Part shown: piece by piece, positions 44,140-54,133 of the stretch
Position numbering within the stretch: the first letter of the stretch is position 1
How the letters are laid out: every line of letters starts with the position of its first letter
From: Exophiala sp. HKRS030
Taxonomy: Eukaryota; Ascomycota; Eurotiomycetes; Chaetothyriales; Herpotrichiellaceae
NCBI GenBank assembly: GCA_023897205.1
Contig: JAHWDD010000006.1
Location: 992,001-1,056,000, forward strand
Reading direction: 5' to 3'
DNA length: 64,000 nucleotides
The notes under the pieces: generated by a model
Told to the model about the DNA's origin: nothing
Database searches by the model: none
What the model saw: only the letters and a program-made list of their open reading frames with translations
Position numbers and translations under genes: made by a program

Positions 44140-45618
44140 CTAGTTCGACTCATATTCCAGGGGCACGCTCCAGATCCTAACATTATTGCGGTCCAAGCTC
44201 GTCAACTTGATCTCCCCATTCTTGAAATCGTTCCAGATGACCATGTCAAACCCGGGTGAGCCTTGCGGCTCCATCCCCTCGTCACCAGGATGAAGGTCCT
44301 CGTCGGTTCCAAACCTCGCAAATCGCCACTTTTGCTGTCTCTGGAGATCATACACTTCAACTCCCCCATCACCACCAGTGTACACGGCGAGCTTGTTGCC
44401 CGCATCCATGTAACGCACCCCATAAACTTCGAGGTAGCTTCTCAAGAGTCTCTTCTTGCGCTCCTCGTCCACCTTACACGCGTCAATGCTTAAAGCCCGG
44501 CGGTGGACCACCGTATTGTCATTTGCATCAATCACCAGGACTGTTCCCATTCTGCGACCACCAATCGCCAGAAAGCGACTATCAGGCGTCCACGACGAAT
44601 GTCGGCACCAATCAATCTCGGATTGTCGGGACCACAGAGTCGAGCCGTCACTGGTTGAATAAAGGTAAACAGTCCCGTCACCAGCAGTTCCAGCGAAAAA
44701 CTTCGAGTTGGGGGAAAATGAACCGTTCCAATTTTGCTTGCCAGTCTCAAATTTGAACTTGAGGCTACCGTCTTGGGCATCCCATATTCTCATGGTCGAG
44801 TCCCAACAACAAGTTCCAATCATGGTTTCATCAGGACTGAATCCGGACCACATGATTGCGTCACTATGTCCTACCAACGTGAAAAGATCCTCATGGGTCT
44901 GCATCGACAATACGCTCATATCCCAAGGAGCATCAGCATTGGATCGAGGGCGGTTTCCTGGAAGGTACATCAGCCGTGTCCCCGATGGGTCAAAGAGGTG
45001 AGTATCAAAATGGTTGAGCAGGCGTCCTGCAATTCGAGCATGATCTGAAACCAAATGCCTTGTAACAAGTGTGGTGACCAATTGCTCAATATCCGTCGAC
45101 AGCTTTGAGATTTCGGTATCTGTCAACTCGACCGAGCCACCTCCTTTCGCAATGGCTGCGGCGATACCGCTACTGGCTTCTTTGGAAATATCTGAGATTT
45201 GGGCAATGTCCTTCTGAGCTTTTCGCACCTGTAGGTTCCAAAAGATGATTTCGCAGTCAGCTCTGACCGAACCTGCATGATCGTTCGTCGCAGCTGACAC
45301 AAGAATGTTTGGGTTGTTCGGTTGAAAGGCGAGTGCATCGATTCTAGATATGTGACCCTTCAAGACCTGTGTCAATTGGAAATCCTCGGTGGTGAAGATG
45401 TGAATATCATGTTCAACGGCAACAGCGAGCATTGAGCCATCGGTATTTATGGCGACCTTGCTAGCTGTAGCTGGCAATGTGATTTTATGGTCCTCAGCAC
45501 CCCATTCCACATGTCCTCTCTCAACATACGGATAGAATTCCCTATCATCGGTCATGAAATCCTCAGCAACCTTGTATCGCCAATCCTTGTAGAATTGCTC
45601 ACTGGAATAGCTGAACAT
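44140..45618 (-). CDS. WD40-repeat protein, uncharacterised
   Basis: Single-exon protein of 492 residues that should fold as a beta-propeller. Repeat-like units end in IHIFTTED, IIFWNLQ, MRIWDAQDG, VYLYSTSDG, VLVIDANDN, VEVYDLQ and VRIWSVP, giving about seven blades. Typical openings such as LKGHISRIDALAFQP and LVGHSDAIMWSGFSPDE are present. A helical insert of about 70 residues (AQKDIAQISDISKEASS through VTTLVTRHLVSD) interrupts the propeller after the second blade. I do not recognise a named orthologue. Such proteins usually act as protein-binding platforms. The gene diverges from the NSRP1-like gene. Confidence 0.8.
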   Translation of the reverse strand: MFSYSSEQFYKDWRYKVAEDFMTDDREFYPYVERGHVEWGAEDHKITLPATASKVAINTDGSMLAVAVEHDIHIFTTEDFQLTQVLKGHISRIDALAFQPNNPNILVSAATNDHAGSVRADCEIIFWNLQVRKAQKDIAQISDISKEASSGIAAAIAKGGGSVELTDTEISKLSTDIEQLVTTLVTRHLVSDHARIAGRLLNHFDTHLFDPSGTRLMYLPGNRPRSNADAPWDMSVLSMQTHEDLFTLVGHSDAIMWSGFSPDETMIGTCCWDSTMRIWDAQDGSLKFKFETGKQNWNGSFSPNSKFFAGTAGDGTVYLYSTSDGSTLWSRQSEIDWCRHSSWTPDSRFLAIGGRRMGTVLVIDANDNTVVHRRALSIDACKVDEERKKRLLRSYLEVYGVRYMDAGNKLAVYTGGDGGVEVYDLQRQQKWRFARFGTDEDLHPGDEGMEPQGSPGFDMVIWNDFKNGEIKLTSLDRNNVRIWSVPLEYESN

Positions 45619-46137
45619 GCTGAAGGATGTTTGTGGATGTGTTCAAGTTTTACCGCCAACGACCTCAATCGTAGATACGCTGAACAGCTTTATAGGAAGG
45701 GTATCATAGGTCTTGACACTGGCAACGCTAGTATGTTAAATATTTGTAGTCGACTCCTGACGTTGCTGCTGCCTGGGACTGATCGGCGACTTCATCCACT
45801 GTGACTTGGCAGAATCAAGTTTCCCTGGAATCATCTGCCGTTTTTGCCGGGTACGAGTCACAATGTGGTTGATGCCTGGATCTAAAATCATTTTACTCAT
45901 GGGCTTCGTCGTCTGTGTACATGCTGTACAATTTGTTCTGCACGATAGCTTAGCCTGACTCATTGGCTATGTTGAACATGTAGTTTGATCAATGGTACGA
46001 CTGCCTAATGCCGCAGCCTTGTCGCTTGCGGGATCAAAGATAAGATAAGATTTCCCTGCGATTCCCCAAACTATGAACTTTTTGCTTTGACCTCTTCTAC
46101 AACAAACCATTCCTACAACCCAATTCACAACATAAAT
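45619..46137. promoter_or_regulatory. Divergent promoter, WD40 / NSRP1-like
   Basis: This 519-bp region between two start codons contains only short frames. It must hold both promoters. Confidence 0.5.
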
Positions 46138-47355
46138 ATGTCTGGTCTGGCATTTGGCTTGAATGCTGGTAAATCGCAGCCCGGCATATCCAAACCACAA
46201 AAACGCAAAGCGTTCTTTGACGACGAGGAAGATGTTCCGGAGCACAAGCCTCCACCGCAATACGGTGCGAAGAAAACATCGAAACCTTTACGACCCTTGA
46301 GCGCATTTGACGATGACGACGACAATGACGATGGCTCATCTGCCAAAGAGGAGTCCAAACAATACGGATTGCAGCCTGCAAAAGGCAAATCCGCCGGGAC
46401 GGAGAAATACACCAACTTGTCTGCGCTGCGAAGTGCCAAACTCCACGACCAAGAAGCTTCGAAGATCGATGCTTCGGTCTACGACTACGATGGTGCCTAC
46501 GAGACATTCCATACGAAGCAGGAAAAGAAGCCATCCACTAGTGGACAAGAGTCTGTCCCGAAATACATGACGTCCCTCCTCCAAAGCGCCGAGGTTCGCA
46601 AGCGAGATCAACTACGAGCCAAGGAGAAGGCACTACAGCGAGAACGAGAAGCCGAAGGGGACGAGTTTGCGGACAAGGAGAAGTTCGTGACCGGGGCGTA
46701 CAAGAAACAACAAGAAGAAATAAGACGGTTGGAGGAAGAGGAGAAGAAGCGCGAAGAGGCTGAGGAGGAACGGCGGAGGAAAGGCGGCGGCATGACCGCC
46801 TTCCACAAACAAATGCTGCAGAAGGACGAGGAGAGAATGCGCATGATCAAAGAAGCAGAAGAAGAGGTTGCGAAGAAGAAGGCGACTGGAGTGGAAGATC
46901 AGGTAGAGGCTGAAGAAGAGACGACAGACAGCAAGATCGCCGAGGAACTAAACAAGCAAGGCGCGAGGATTGTGGTGAACGATGAAGGTGAAATTGTGGA
47001 TAAACGGCAACTGCTTTCTGCCGGTTTGAACGCCGCGCCCAAGAAACCGGGCAGAGAGCCTGAAGGACCGAAGAAGTCCAACAACGATGCTCGGCCGCAG
47101 GAGTATTGGCGATCATCCAAGGCTCAAGACGCTCGACAAGGACAACGCGAAAGACAGTCTCGTATGGTGGAGCGACAGATTGAAGAGATGGCAGCCAAAC
47201 AAACGGAAGCCGAGACCGAACAGGACAAGGCCCAGCAAGAGAAGAACAAGAGCCGAGTCACAGAAGCTGACAAGATGGGTGCAAAAGAGAGGTACCTTGC
47301 ACGTAAAAAGGAAAGAGAAGAAGAAGCCAGAAAGAAAAAGGAAGCTGGTGGCTGA
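46138..47355 (+). CDS. NSRP1/CCDC55-like nuclear speckle splicing factor
   Basis: Nuclear protein of 405 residues, one exon. The ATG at 46138 opens MSGLAFGLN, the conserved family start; earlier codons in the frame are not ATG. The N-terminal domain of nuclear speckle splicing regulatory protein 1 is recognised by KRKAFFDDEED, then ALEEDASVYDYD-like text (ASKIDASVYDYDGAYE) and PKYMTSLLQSAEVRKRD, followed by a long charged helix (EKFVTGAYKKQQEEIRRLEE). The rest is Lys/Glu/Arg-rich coiled coil with a FHKQMLQKDEERM element, and the end is strongly basic. The metazoan relative modulates alternative splicing; the fungal role is not established. It is convergent with the SDR gene, with 99 bp between stops. 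Confidence 0.88.
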   Translation: MSGLAFGLNAGKSQPGISKPQKRKAFFDDEEDVPEHKPPPQYGAKKTSKPLRPLSAFDDDDDNDDGSSAKEESKQYGLQPAKGKSAGTEKYTNLSALRSAKLHDQEASKIDASVYDYDGAYETFHTKQEKKPSTSGQESVPKYMTSLLQSAEVRKRDQLRAKEKALQREREAEGDEFADKEKFVTGAYKKQQEEIRRLEEEEKKREEAEEERRRKGGGMTAFHKQMLQKDEERMRMIKEAEEEVAKKKATGVEDQVEAEEETTDSKIAEELNKQGARIVVNDEGEIVDKRQLLSAGLNAAPKKPGREPEGPKKSNNDARPQEYWRSSKAQDARQGQRERQSRMVERQIEEMAAKQTEAETEQDKAQQEKNKSRVTEADKMGAKERYLARKKEREEEARKKKEAGG

Positions 47356-47454
47356 ACCAACTCAACTTTTTTGGGGTCGAGTGGTCTTTGCTGGGTCGTG
47401 ATGAGAGATATCATATTGATACCAGGATGGAGTAATGGCGATTAATCAAGTCTT

Positions 47455-48401
47455 TCACTGGATAAACCATCCTCCATCGACAGCGACGACCTTGTTATGA
47501 ACGTAACCAGTTTTGACCATCCACACGACAGTCTCGGCGATCTCTTCCGGCTTTCCGAGTCTACCGATTGGGATCTTTCCGGATAGTTCATCGTTGCTGC
47601 CGGGCAACATGCCAGTCTCTTCGATCAAAGCAGGTGCAACACCATTCACGGTGATGCCTTTTTTCCCATACGCACCGGCGAGCCAATGGATGAGACCATG
47701 CATTGCCGACTTTGATGATCTGTGTTATGATACGGGTTAGCAAGCTTCCTACGATCGAAGTATCGAATTATCGAATTCATTATCAAACACGGCAAGGGGA
47801 AGGGAAAACAAACATACGCATAATGAGGGCCTACAACGCCACCCGTGAAACCAGCTACGCTGGAACAAAAAATTACACGGCCCCAGTTGTGCCGGAGCAT
47901 GCTTGGGATGCACAGTTGAGTGAGGAGGAATGCCGTCCCACAGTTCCCGCGCCAGGTCTGTTCGAATTCTTCGACGGTGACTTCGGAAATGTCCTTGACC
48001 CCCGATTTACCCATGGTCATGCCGGCGTTGTTGAACAGGATGGTGGGGTGACCCATGTCCTTCACGACGGCGGCGTGTAGCTTGCGTGCGCCTTCGTAGT
48101 CGCTCAAGTCTGCCTGGAACGCTTGGGCTTTGACACCGTAGGCCATCAGGGTCGATTCGAGTTTGGCGGCCTTTTCTGCGGCACTGTGGTAGTGAATCGC
48201 GACGGAACAACCGAGTTTTGCCAGGGAAAGACATGTAGCTCGGCCGATTCCTGACAACGTGTGAGGTATTGAGAAGGAGTGGGCCACAACACGCGAAAGA
48301 AGATTGACCGACATGTATAAAGCAAAGAAAAACATACCTCCTGTTGCACCAGTGACCAAGGCAAGATGAGAGGACAGGTCCGTTGTCAAGGTAGACGACA
48401 T
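47455..48401 (-). CDS. FabG-like short-chain dehydrogenase/reductase
   Basis: Classical SDR of 253 residues, probably NADP(H)-dependent reduction of a 3-oxo group. Exons in transcript order 48401-48338, 48250-47818 and 47719-47455; introns of 87 and 98 nt interrupt TGATGG|IG and HYA|SSK exactly in frame. The cofactor motif is TGATGGIG (residues 17-24), followed by NNAG. The catalytic Ser is in IFCSSVAG and the Tyr165-x3-Lys169 pair in YASSK. The C-terminal VDGGWFIQ matches FabG-type 3-oxoacyl reductases. The first strand is not preceded by a targeting peptide. The substrate cannot be told; a mitochondrial fatty-acid role has no support from a presequence. Confidence 0.9.
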
Positions 48402-49050
48402 TTTTTATCTTGACTTTAATCTTGATCTTGATTTGTATGGCTTCAACCTTTTGTTATTTGGTATTACGGAGTAGGTGGTCTGAGAAATTGTAATCCGTAC
48501 GTGACAGATTGATAATGGGGGTTCAAACAAGGCCTTGAGGAGATGAGAGACTCGAAGATAACTCGCTGAGGTTGGGAATGGCTTTTTAGAGAGGGGGAGA
48601 GAGAGAGAGACCTAGTTAGGTACTCCGTAGTAGGTACTGTAGCAAACAGAGAAATGTCTACTAATAGAGGTAATACAAAAACCGCTCGCCCCCTCGTAAT
48701 TCCGGCCACGACAACGACAATGCGGGGGAGAGAAAAAGAACAACTGGGAACAATGATGAACCACACCGTACAATTTTGTACTCGTATTGAGTACCTGCTA
48801 TGAAAGGAGCAGTAAATCACCGAATCAATGCAGAACCAACATGGATACTCTGTAGATAACAATACGGAGTAACACTTTTTTCTCTACAGAGTCCATCGCA
48901 CCAATTTCCCAAGGCCAACTGGAACCCAAGTGGTTTCTTCGAATCAGGTTACCCTTTTGCCGGAAAGAATCAACCATTCGACGAGGGATACAACGGGCAC
49001 AAATAGTGACTTTGTCATAAACGTACATCACATCATATCGTATCGTATCA
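48402..49050. promoter_or_regulatory. Divergent promoter, SDR / IPK1
   Basis: This 649-bp region between two start codons contains a short GA microsatellite at about 48593-48611. No gene is recognised. Confidence 0.5.
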
Positions 49051-50229
49051 ATGAACGGACTACATCCACGACAATGTCGACACCCGCAACCGGGCCACAC
49101 TCCATCTCCAGAATGTCTGGGAGCCATCGCAAACGCCGAATTGGATCTACACTATCTCGCCGAGGGTGCCGCCAACGTCATCTACAGCGTGTCGGTGCTG
49201 CCGTCTCCTTCTTCGGCCCTCCAGGAGCATTCACACTGCTGCGTGATGCGTTTGAGGAAAGACGTCCCCTCCACGAAACCAATCGTCCAAGTCGTTTCGG
49301 ATTTCAAGAATCGAACATCACCTCTTTTCCGTCATGTCGACACCGACACCGACACCGACGACACCGAAAACGCCTCTTCACTTCTTCTGACCCAAAAATT
49401 GTACAAACTCACACCTTCCATGGTTGAGAGCTTGAACGTGGAGCTTCACGAGATGGAAGAAGATACTCTTCCCGGCTCGTCGTTTCCAGATACAAGGACA
49501 GATAGGAGGCTTCCACCGCGGCCACATCACAGACGCAACAAATACCTCCCCTCGTACGAACAAGAACAGTACGGGGTACTGATGCAGAACCTTCAAGGGC
49601 CGGGTGTAGATTGGCTGATCGAATTCAAACCGAAATGGCTCGTGCAGAGTCCCAGTGCACCCGGAAATGCAAAGACTTGTCGAACATGTGCTCTGAACGC
49701 CATGAGACGAAGCAGCAACGAATCCCATCAAGGCCGTGGCGATTCTGGGTTTTGTCCCTTGGATCTATTGGAGCAAGGTGGCGATGAACTGGATCGTGCA
49801 CTAACCAAAATCTGGCCCTCGGACTTGGATCAGGACGGACTACCCGGGTTTGTTGCGCAGTTCAAAGAAAGAGTCCAGCCTGCCTTGTATCATCTTCGAC
49901 GGCTGCAACGGGAACATGGGGCCGTAGGGATTGATGATTTTCGGAAGCGATCCGTCGCCGAGGCAGAGACTGAAAATCTTGGAGTGGCAATGGCGTTGAG
50001 AGATTGTAGTTGTTTCGTCGCGTTGAAAAAACGCCGTGTCGGCCACGATATTGGTGGTGATGATGATGGTGTTGATATCATCGACGTCAAGTTTGCAGAT
50101 CTTGATTTGAAAACCACAAAAGGTGGAAAACTTGAGAAATGGGCGGCCATGGAACAAGATCTTCTCGACGGAGGGTGGTATACTCGTTCGGATTTGGGAT
50201 GTTTGTTGTCTCGTAGTCACAAGTCATGA
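49051..50229 (+). CDS. ipk1: Inositol-pentakisphosphate 2-kinase
   Basis: Nuclear kinase that turns inositol pentakisphosphate into phytate (IP6), needed for mRNA export. Single exon, 392 residues. Family marks in order: DLHYLAEGAANVIYSV (nucleotide-binding loop), CCVMRLRKDVPSTKP (Arg/Lys of the ATP site), VDWLIEFKPKWLVQSP (the EFKPKWL signature), CRTCALNAMRR and FCPLDLL (conserved Cys-containing elements of fungal Ipk1), and DVKFADLDLKTTKGGKLEKW near the C-terminus (Asp-x-Asp metal site). An Asp/Thr repeat (DTDTDTDD) near residue 97 is low-complexity. Its 3' end lies only 27 bp from the stop of the convergent lipocalin-like gene. Confidence 0.92.
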   Translation: MNGLHPRQCRHPQPGHTPSPECLGAIANAELDLHYLAEGAANVIYSVSVLPSPSSALQEHSHCCVMRLRKDVPSTKPIVQVVSDFKNRTSPLFRHVDTDTDTDDTENASSLLLTQKLYKLTPSMVESLNVELHEMEEDTLPGSSFPDTRTDRRLPPRPHHRRNKYLPSYEQEQYGVLMQNLQGPGVDWLIEFKPKWLVQSPSAPGNAKTCRTCALNAMRRSSNESHQGRGDSGFCPLDLLEQGGDELDRALTKIWPSDLDQDGLPGFVAQFKERVQPALYHLRRLQREHGAVGIDDFRKRSVAEAETENLGVAMALRDCSCFVALKKRRVGHDIGGDDDGVDIIDVKFADLDLKTTKGGKLEKWAAMEQDLLDGGWYTRSDLGCLLSRSHKS

Positions 50230-50256
50230 TTTCCTTCCCCGTCTCTTCTGGGTTTG

Positions 50257-50838
50257 TCATGTATGCTCAATCTCAAAAAGTAACCCTGCCAATGTTTGGA
50301 CATTGCCGTCCTTGATGTTTTCTATTTCTTTCCTGATCCGCCTCAGCATGTCCTCGGACAATCCCTCTTTACGTCTCGAATACACATCTATCCCCGCCGG
50401 TGTGAAGAGTGTCTTTTCGAAGTACGTGACGCACCAAGCCTGATCTTCTTCGCCGTACCCCAGTACTTGCCACTTGCTGGATGCGATCTTGAGCCAACCT
50501 TTCCCTCGCCACCCGTAAGCTGCCGAAACGTCTGCAGAAGGCGTGTCGTATCCTTGTACAGTCTTTCGCTTTCGTGGGTTGTTTTTAGGTCGGTACTCTA
50601 CCAGGTCATCCAACACGTCGACATTATTCTCGAGGGGGGTGTAGGTGATGGTCACGTCTCGGTTCGATTTCCACATGGGTAGGGTCGAATGGGTGACGTA
50701 CCACTTTCCGTGGAGGAATGAGGATGGAGGAAGGTCGAAGTTGGTGTAGTTGTCGTCGTTTGCGATGGTGGCTGCGGTTGTTGAGGGGGCGCGGAAGTTG
50801 AGTCTGGTGTTGTTGGTGGTGGTGGTGGTGTTGGTCAT
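50257..50838 (-). CDS. Lipocalin/calycin-like fungal protein
   Basis: Single-exon protein of 193 residues, starting at MTNTTTTTNN because the codons above it are not ATG. After a Thr/Asn-rich leader the body has the calycin strand pattern: FLHGKWYVTHSTLPMW (Gly-x-Trp opening), VTITYTPL, LDDLVEYRP, GWRGKGWLKIASSKWQVLGY, QAWCVTYFEKT, and a C-terminal helix DMLRRIRKEIENI. Such fungal proteins are uncharacterised; a small-ligand carrier is possible. No signal peptide is visible. The convergent gap to ipk1 is 27 bp. Confidence 0.75.
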   Translation of the reverse strand: MTNTTTTTNNTRLNFRAPSTTAATIANDDNYTNFDLPPSSFLHGKWYVTHSTLPMWKSNRDVTITYTPLENNVDVLDDLVEYRPKNNPRKRKTVQGYDTPSADVSAAYGWRGKGWLKIASSKWQVLGYGEEDQAWCVTYFEKTLFTPAGIDVYSRRKEGLSEDMLRRIRKEIENIKDGNVQTLAGLLFEIEHT

Positions 50839-51257
50839 GGCTCGATACCTTAGGTACAGGGTATACAGGTACTCGTAAGGAATCAAAACGAGACTACATG
50901 TGCCGCAGGTTAAGATTGTAGGTGATAATGAGAGGAAAATAAAATAACAACCACAGCTCGTGCATCTTTACTGTACATTCATCGCTCAATGACAACGTGT
51001 TTACTGTTTGGACCACAGAAAACATAAGTACGAAATACGGGGGCAATTGTAACAAATATGTGACGTCCGGTGTGTCATCGATCCTCTTTATTTCTCCAAC
51101 ACGACACGCTGTGAAGCTTCCTCTCATCATCATATTTTGCATATCGAGTGATAGGATACGACTATTTCTCAGATTGGAGATTGTATATACAGTCGAAGTC
51201 GAGTGGTATGATATTCTACAGTATGTGGACTACATCCATCAAGCATCAAAACATATT
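50839..51257. other. Intergenic
   Basis: This 419-bp gap lies between the lipocalin-like start and the stop of the Zn2Cys6 gene, both on the minus strand. It is AT-rich, with no feature recognised. Confidence 0.5.
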
Positions 51258-53357
51258 CTAGTTCGTAGAACGGCATTCATCCGTCCAACAGCTTTTTCTC
51301 AAATCATAAGTGCACCTCCCACTACTCCATGACTCTTCTCCTGCAATACTTCTCTCTCGAATGCGCGTCGTATACGTCAGGACGACCTTCGCATCAGAAC
51401 TCGATGGCAGTTCGACAAGAATCCCCCGTACTCTGCTGCACGATGAGTCCGATGACAGAGATTCAATCTCCCCTGGATTCCTTGCAGAGTTACTGTTGCT
51501 GCTCGTCGTGATCTTCTGTTGTTCCTTGATCTCAATAATCTTTTCAGCGAGTACAGCAGAAAGATATGACTCCCATATACCTTCCCTGTGAGGTTTGAGG
51601 TACAACAACCTGACCGCCTCCTGTCTCGTCGTGGCATCTCGTGCGAGAATGGCCGTGTAGTAAAGTGCCGGCATCCAACCGATATCCGCCACCGAAGACG
51701 CAGCCGTTTCGTTGACGTCAAGGGGATGAGTCTCGTGCAGGTCAGACACCGGGTCGCGGACCTTGTGATAAAGCCAAGCACACTGCGACACGACGGAGAG
51801 GCATGGATTGATGGGCAGCAAGCCATTCTCTGCCGAATCTGCTGCCGAACTCGAATCAGTATGCAAACTGTGCTCGTGGCTCGAGCCGAGGAAGCTCGTC
51901 GTAGGCGCTGAGGAGTATGAGGTGGGAAAGTTCTCCTGACTCTCTTCAACAGGGCTTGAAGGAGAAGTCGGATGACGTGTTGAGGGCGTTTGTGTGGTGG
52001 CGCCAACGTCGACTGTAGATTCGTATCTGCTCGTAGTAGAAGACGACGTATCCTGTGCAATCAGACATGCCAGTGTGTGGAGAAGCAACAGAAGCTTCCA
52101 GGCATAGAATTCCAAGGACGAGAGTGTGTGTCGGAATCTCATCATGCTTCTCTCGTAAGATTGTAGCCACAGGCTCAGGTCCTGACGAATTTCCGTCATC
52201 CGAGATAACGGCAACAGGCTCGCGAGATCCGACAAACTCTCCGCGAAGATACTACACTTGGTCTCGTCCACGAGACTAAAAATCCGAAGGAAAATACGCT
52301 CGAGGCATCTTCTGGCGTGTGAGGACGATTGGAATTCCCGTTGAGGTACATCCAATTTGTCAATCAGCAGAGGAAGTAGTTGAGTACGGTAGACGTCTTG
52401 ACCCAAAAGCCTCGCTTGTATCAGCAAATTCACAAATAAATTAATGATGGACTCATCGTTGGCATCCCCGAGATTGTTTCCGCCGTTCCTGTTGTCGTTG
52501 TCGTGAGCCAAAAATTCCTCAAGCAAGATTAAACCGTGCCGGAGATGTGTGAGACCGGTCTGATAATTGTCTTGCAGATACTCCAGCTGGACAAAAACCG
52601 CGCAGGCAATGATGGCCACCCTAAGTGAGGCTTTACTTCTGTTGGAGATCCGGTCACGGAGGCTACCTGTGGCGAGAGTCAATTGCTGAAGAGTGAACAA
52701 ACTGGCGGTGTCCCTTGCGCTCGTCTCACTGCAAGGGATCAAGCCACACACGGCTCTCTTGTGGATTGATCCGAGGCTCAAGACTGCATGCAATATGGCT
52801 GGTTCCGATTGACTTGCTTGGGGGAGAAGGTCGCTCCAGAAGGTCTGTTTGAAAGCACCTGGCAATTTCGGGGCTGTCCTGCACATGAACCACTCCATGT
52901 ATCCATGCTGGTCGGGCGGCAAGAGGTGGAGTGGAAAGAGTCGTAAAGCTGTGCCCTTCATGGACATCAAGGACAACTGATCGTCTGTTTCGCTTTGTGG
53001 TGTACCTGCATACCGACGAGCATGATCTGCTGAGTCCCCCGCAAGGTACCTGGGCCGGAATTGTCCTAGTTTTTCGACATACTCTCCCGAACGCCAGAGA
53101 TCCCGATCAGGATTCGACTGTTGTTCTGTTGTCACATGGTTCGGGATAACAGGCTTGTTACCCCCACCCCAGATCCCATAGCCATCACATACCCTACCAG
53201 TCTGGAGACATCGGCGACAGGCCGGCCGTGATTCATCGCACTTGACCTTGCGGGTCTTACAAGTCCGACAACCAGTCTTGACCTTGCGTGCTTTTGGAGG
53301 ACCAATCGTTGTTGGCCGGCAAGTAGAAGTCACTGTTGACTTGCTCTTCCCGGTCAT
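51258..53357 (-). CDS. Zn2Cys6 transcription factor
   Basis: Regulator of 699 residues in one exon. The zinc cluster has Cys30, 33, 40, 47, 50 and 57 (C-x2-C-x6-C-x6-C-x2-C-x6-C), followed by DGYGIWGG. The central part (SIHKRAVCG, ASLRVAIIACAVFVQLEYLQ, HLRHGLILLEEFL) is the helical fungal regulator domain often seen in SDR- and P450-linked clusters. Ser/Thr-rich linkers occur around residues 430-500. The gene diverges from the retinol-dehydrogenase-like SDR at 54134 across 776 bp, so it may control that gene and the NmrA-like gene beyond it. The ligand is unknown. Confidence 0.87.
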   Translation of the reverse strand: MTGKSKSTVTSTCRPTTIGPPKARKVKTGCRTCKTRKVKCDESRPACRRCLQTGRVCDGYGIWGGGNKPVIPNHVTTEQQSNPDRDLWRSGEYVEKLGQFRPRYLAGDSADHARRYAGTPQSETDDQLSLMSMKGTALRLFPLHLLPPDQHGYMEWFMCRTAPKLPGAFKQTFWSDLLPQASQSEPAILHAVLSLGSIHKRAVCGLIPCSETSARDTASLFTLQQLTLATGSLRDRISNRSKASLRVAIIACAVFVQLEYLQDNYQTGLTHLRHGLILLEEFLAHDNDNRNGGNNLGDANDESIINLFVNLLIQARLLGQDVYRTQLLPLLIDKLDVPQREFQSSSHARRCLERIFLRIFSLVDETKCSIFAESLSDLASLLPLSRMTEIRQDLSLWLQSYERSMMRFRHTLSSLEFYAWKLLLLLHTLACLIAQDTSSSTTSRYESTVDVGATTQTPSTRHPTSPSSPVEESQENFPTSYSSAPTTSFLGSSHEHSLHTDSSSAADSAENGLLPINPCLSVVSQCAWLYHKVRDPVSDLHETHPLDVNETAASSVADIGWMPALYYTAILARDATTRQEAVRLLYLKPHREGIWESYLSAVLAEKIIEIKEQQKITTSSNSNSARNPGEIESLSSDSSCSRVRGILVELPSSSDAKVVLTYTTRIRERSIAGEESWSSGRCTYDLRKSCWTDECRSTN

Positions 53358-54133
53358 TGTTTAATGAGTAGTGGCGAAAGGTAGGGTAAGTCCAAAGTGG
53401 CGCATGGTTGGTGGCAGAGAGAACCCCCTGGAGAAGTGTGTGATTGATTCAATGACAACCGATCTGAGACTGAGCTCGGAAACGTCGAGACATGGTTCGT
53501 GTAAAGGAATCAGATAACTCAGGCAACGAACTTTCATTCAGGGTCCGTTACAAGCAATCTGCAAGCCACCCGGACAAGGGAGTGTGTATTCGCACACTTG
53601 CATACGGAGAACAGTGTGTGGGATCGACGTTCCATCTCACGATAGCCGGAAGATGCCAATGATTCTTTCCGTATCGAGATTGATTGGTTTGCTCGGATCT
53701 GTGCTTTGCTGATTCGTTGTTGTCTGGATCTGGTGGAGACTGTGACTGGGTCAGCATTTAATTCCGTCGAACTGCTCGAATCCACTCGATTGCATATGCA
53801 TATTATCACTCTTTTCATGCGAAGGCTGCACTGTTCACCTCCGATCACTGTGCTTCTACTTTATCTCCGGAAAGAGGTGCATTATTGGTACCACAAATGC
53901 CGCAGCTCAGTGGACAGTGGCCCCTGAACGTCCTCGGAAAGTGTGTGGTTTGACTGGCTCAACGATAGAATGGCTCTGCCCATGGCGCCCACCAAGGCAG
54001 ACTGAGTTATATATATTCCATCATGACCATGTTTCAAAGAGCTCCAGAACAAGGAGTATCAACTGTTGCCAGAAGCATCGATAATTCGTCAACACGTAGT
54101 AACTAGAACTTTCTGCCGGCTCATATCGTAACG
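53358..54133. promoter_or_regulatory. Divergent promoter with TATA element, regulator / SDR
   Basis: This 776-bp region between two start codons has a TATATATA run at 54008-54015, about 120 nt before the SDR ATG. Short frames inside look non-coding. Confidence 0.5.

Noticed and set aside
51377..52060. 227-residue minus-strand ORF
   Set aside because: It is a frame-shifted shadow of the Zn2Cys6 gene.
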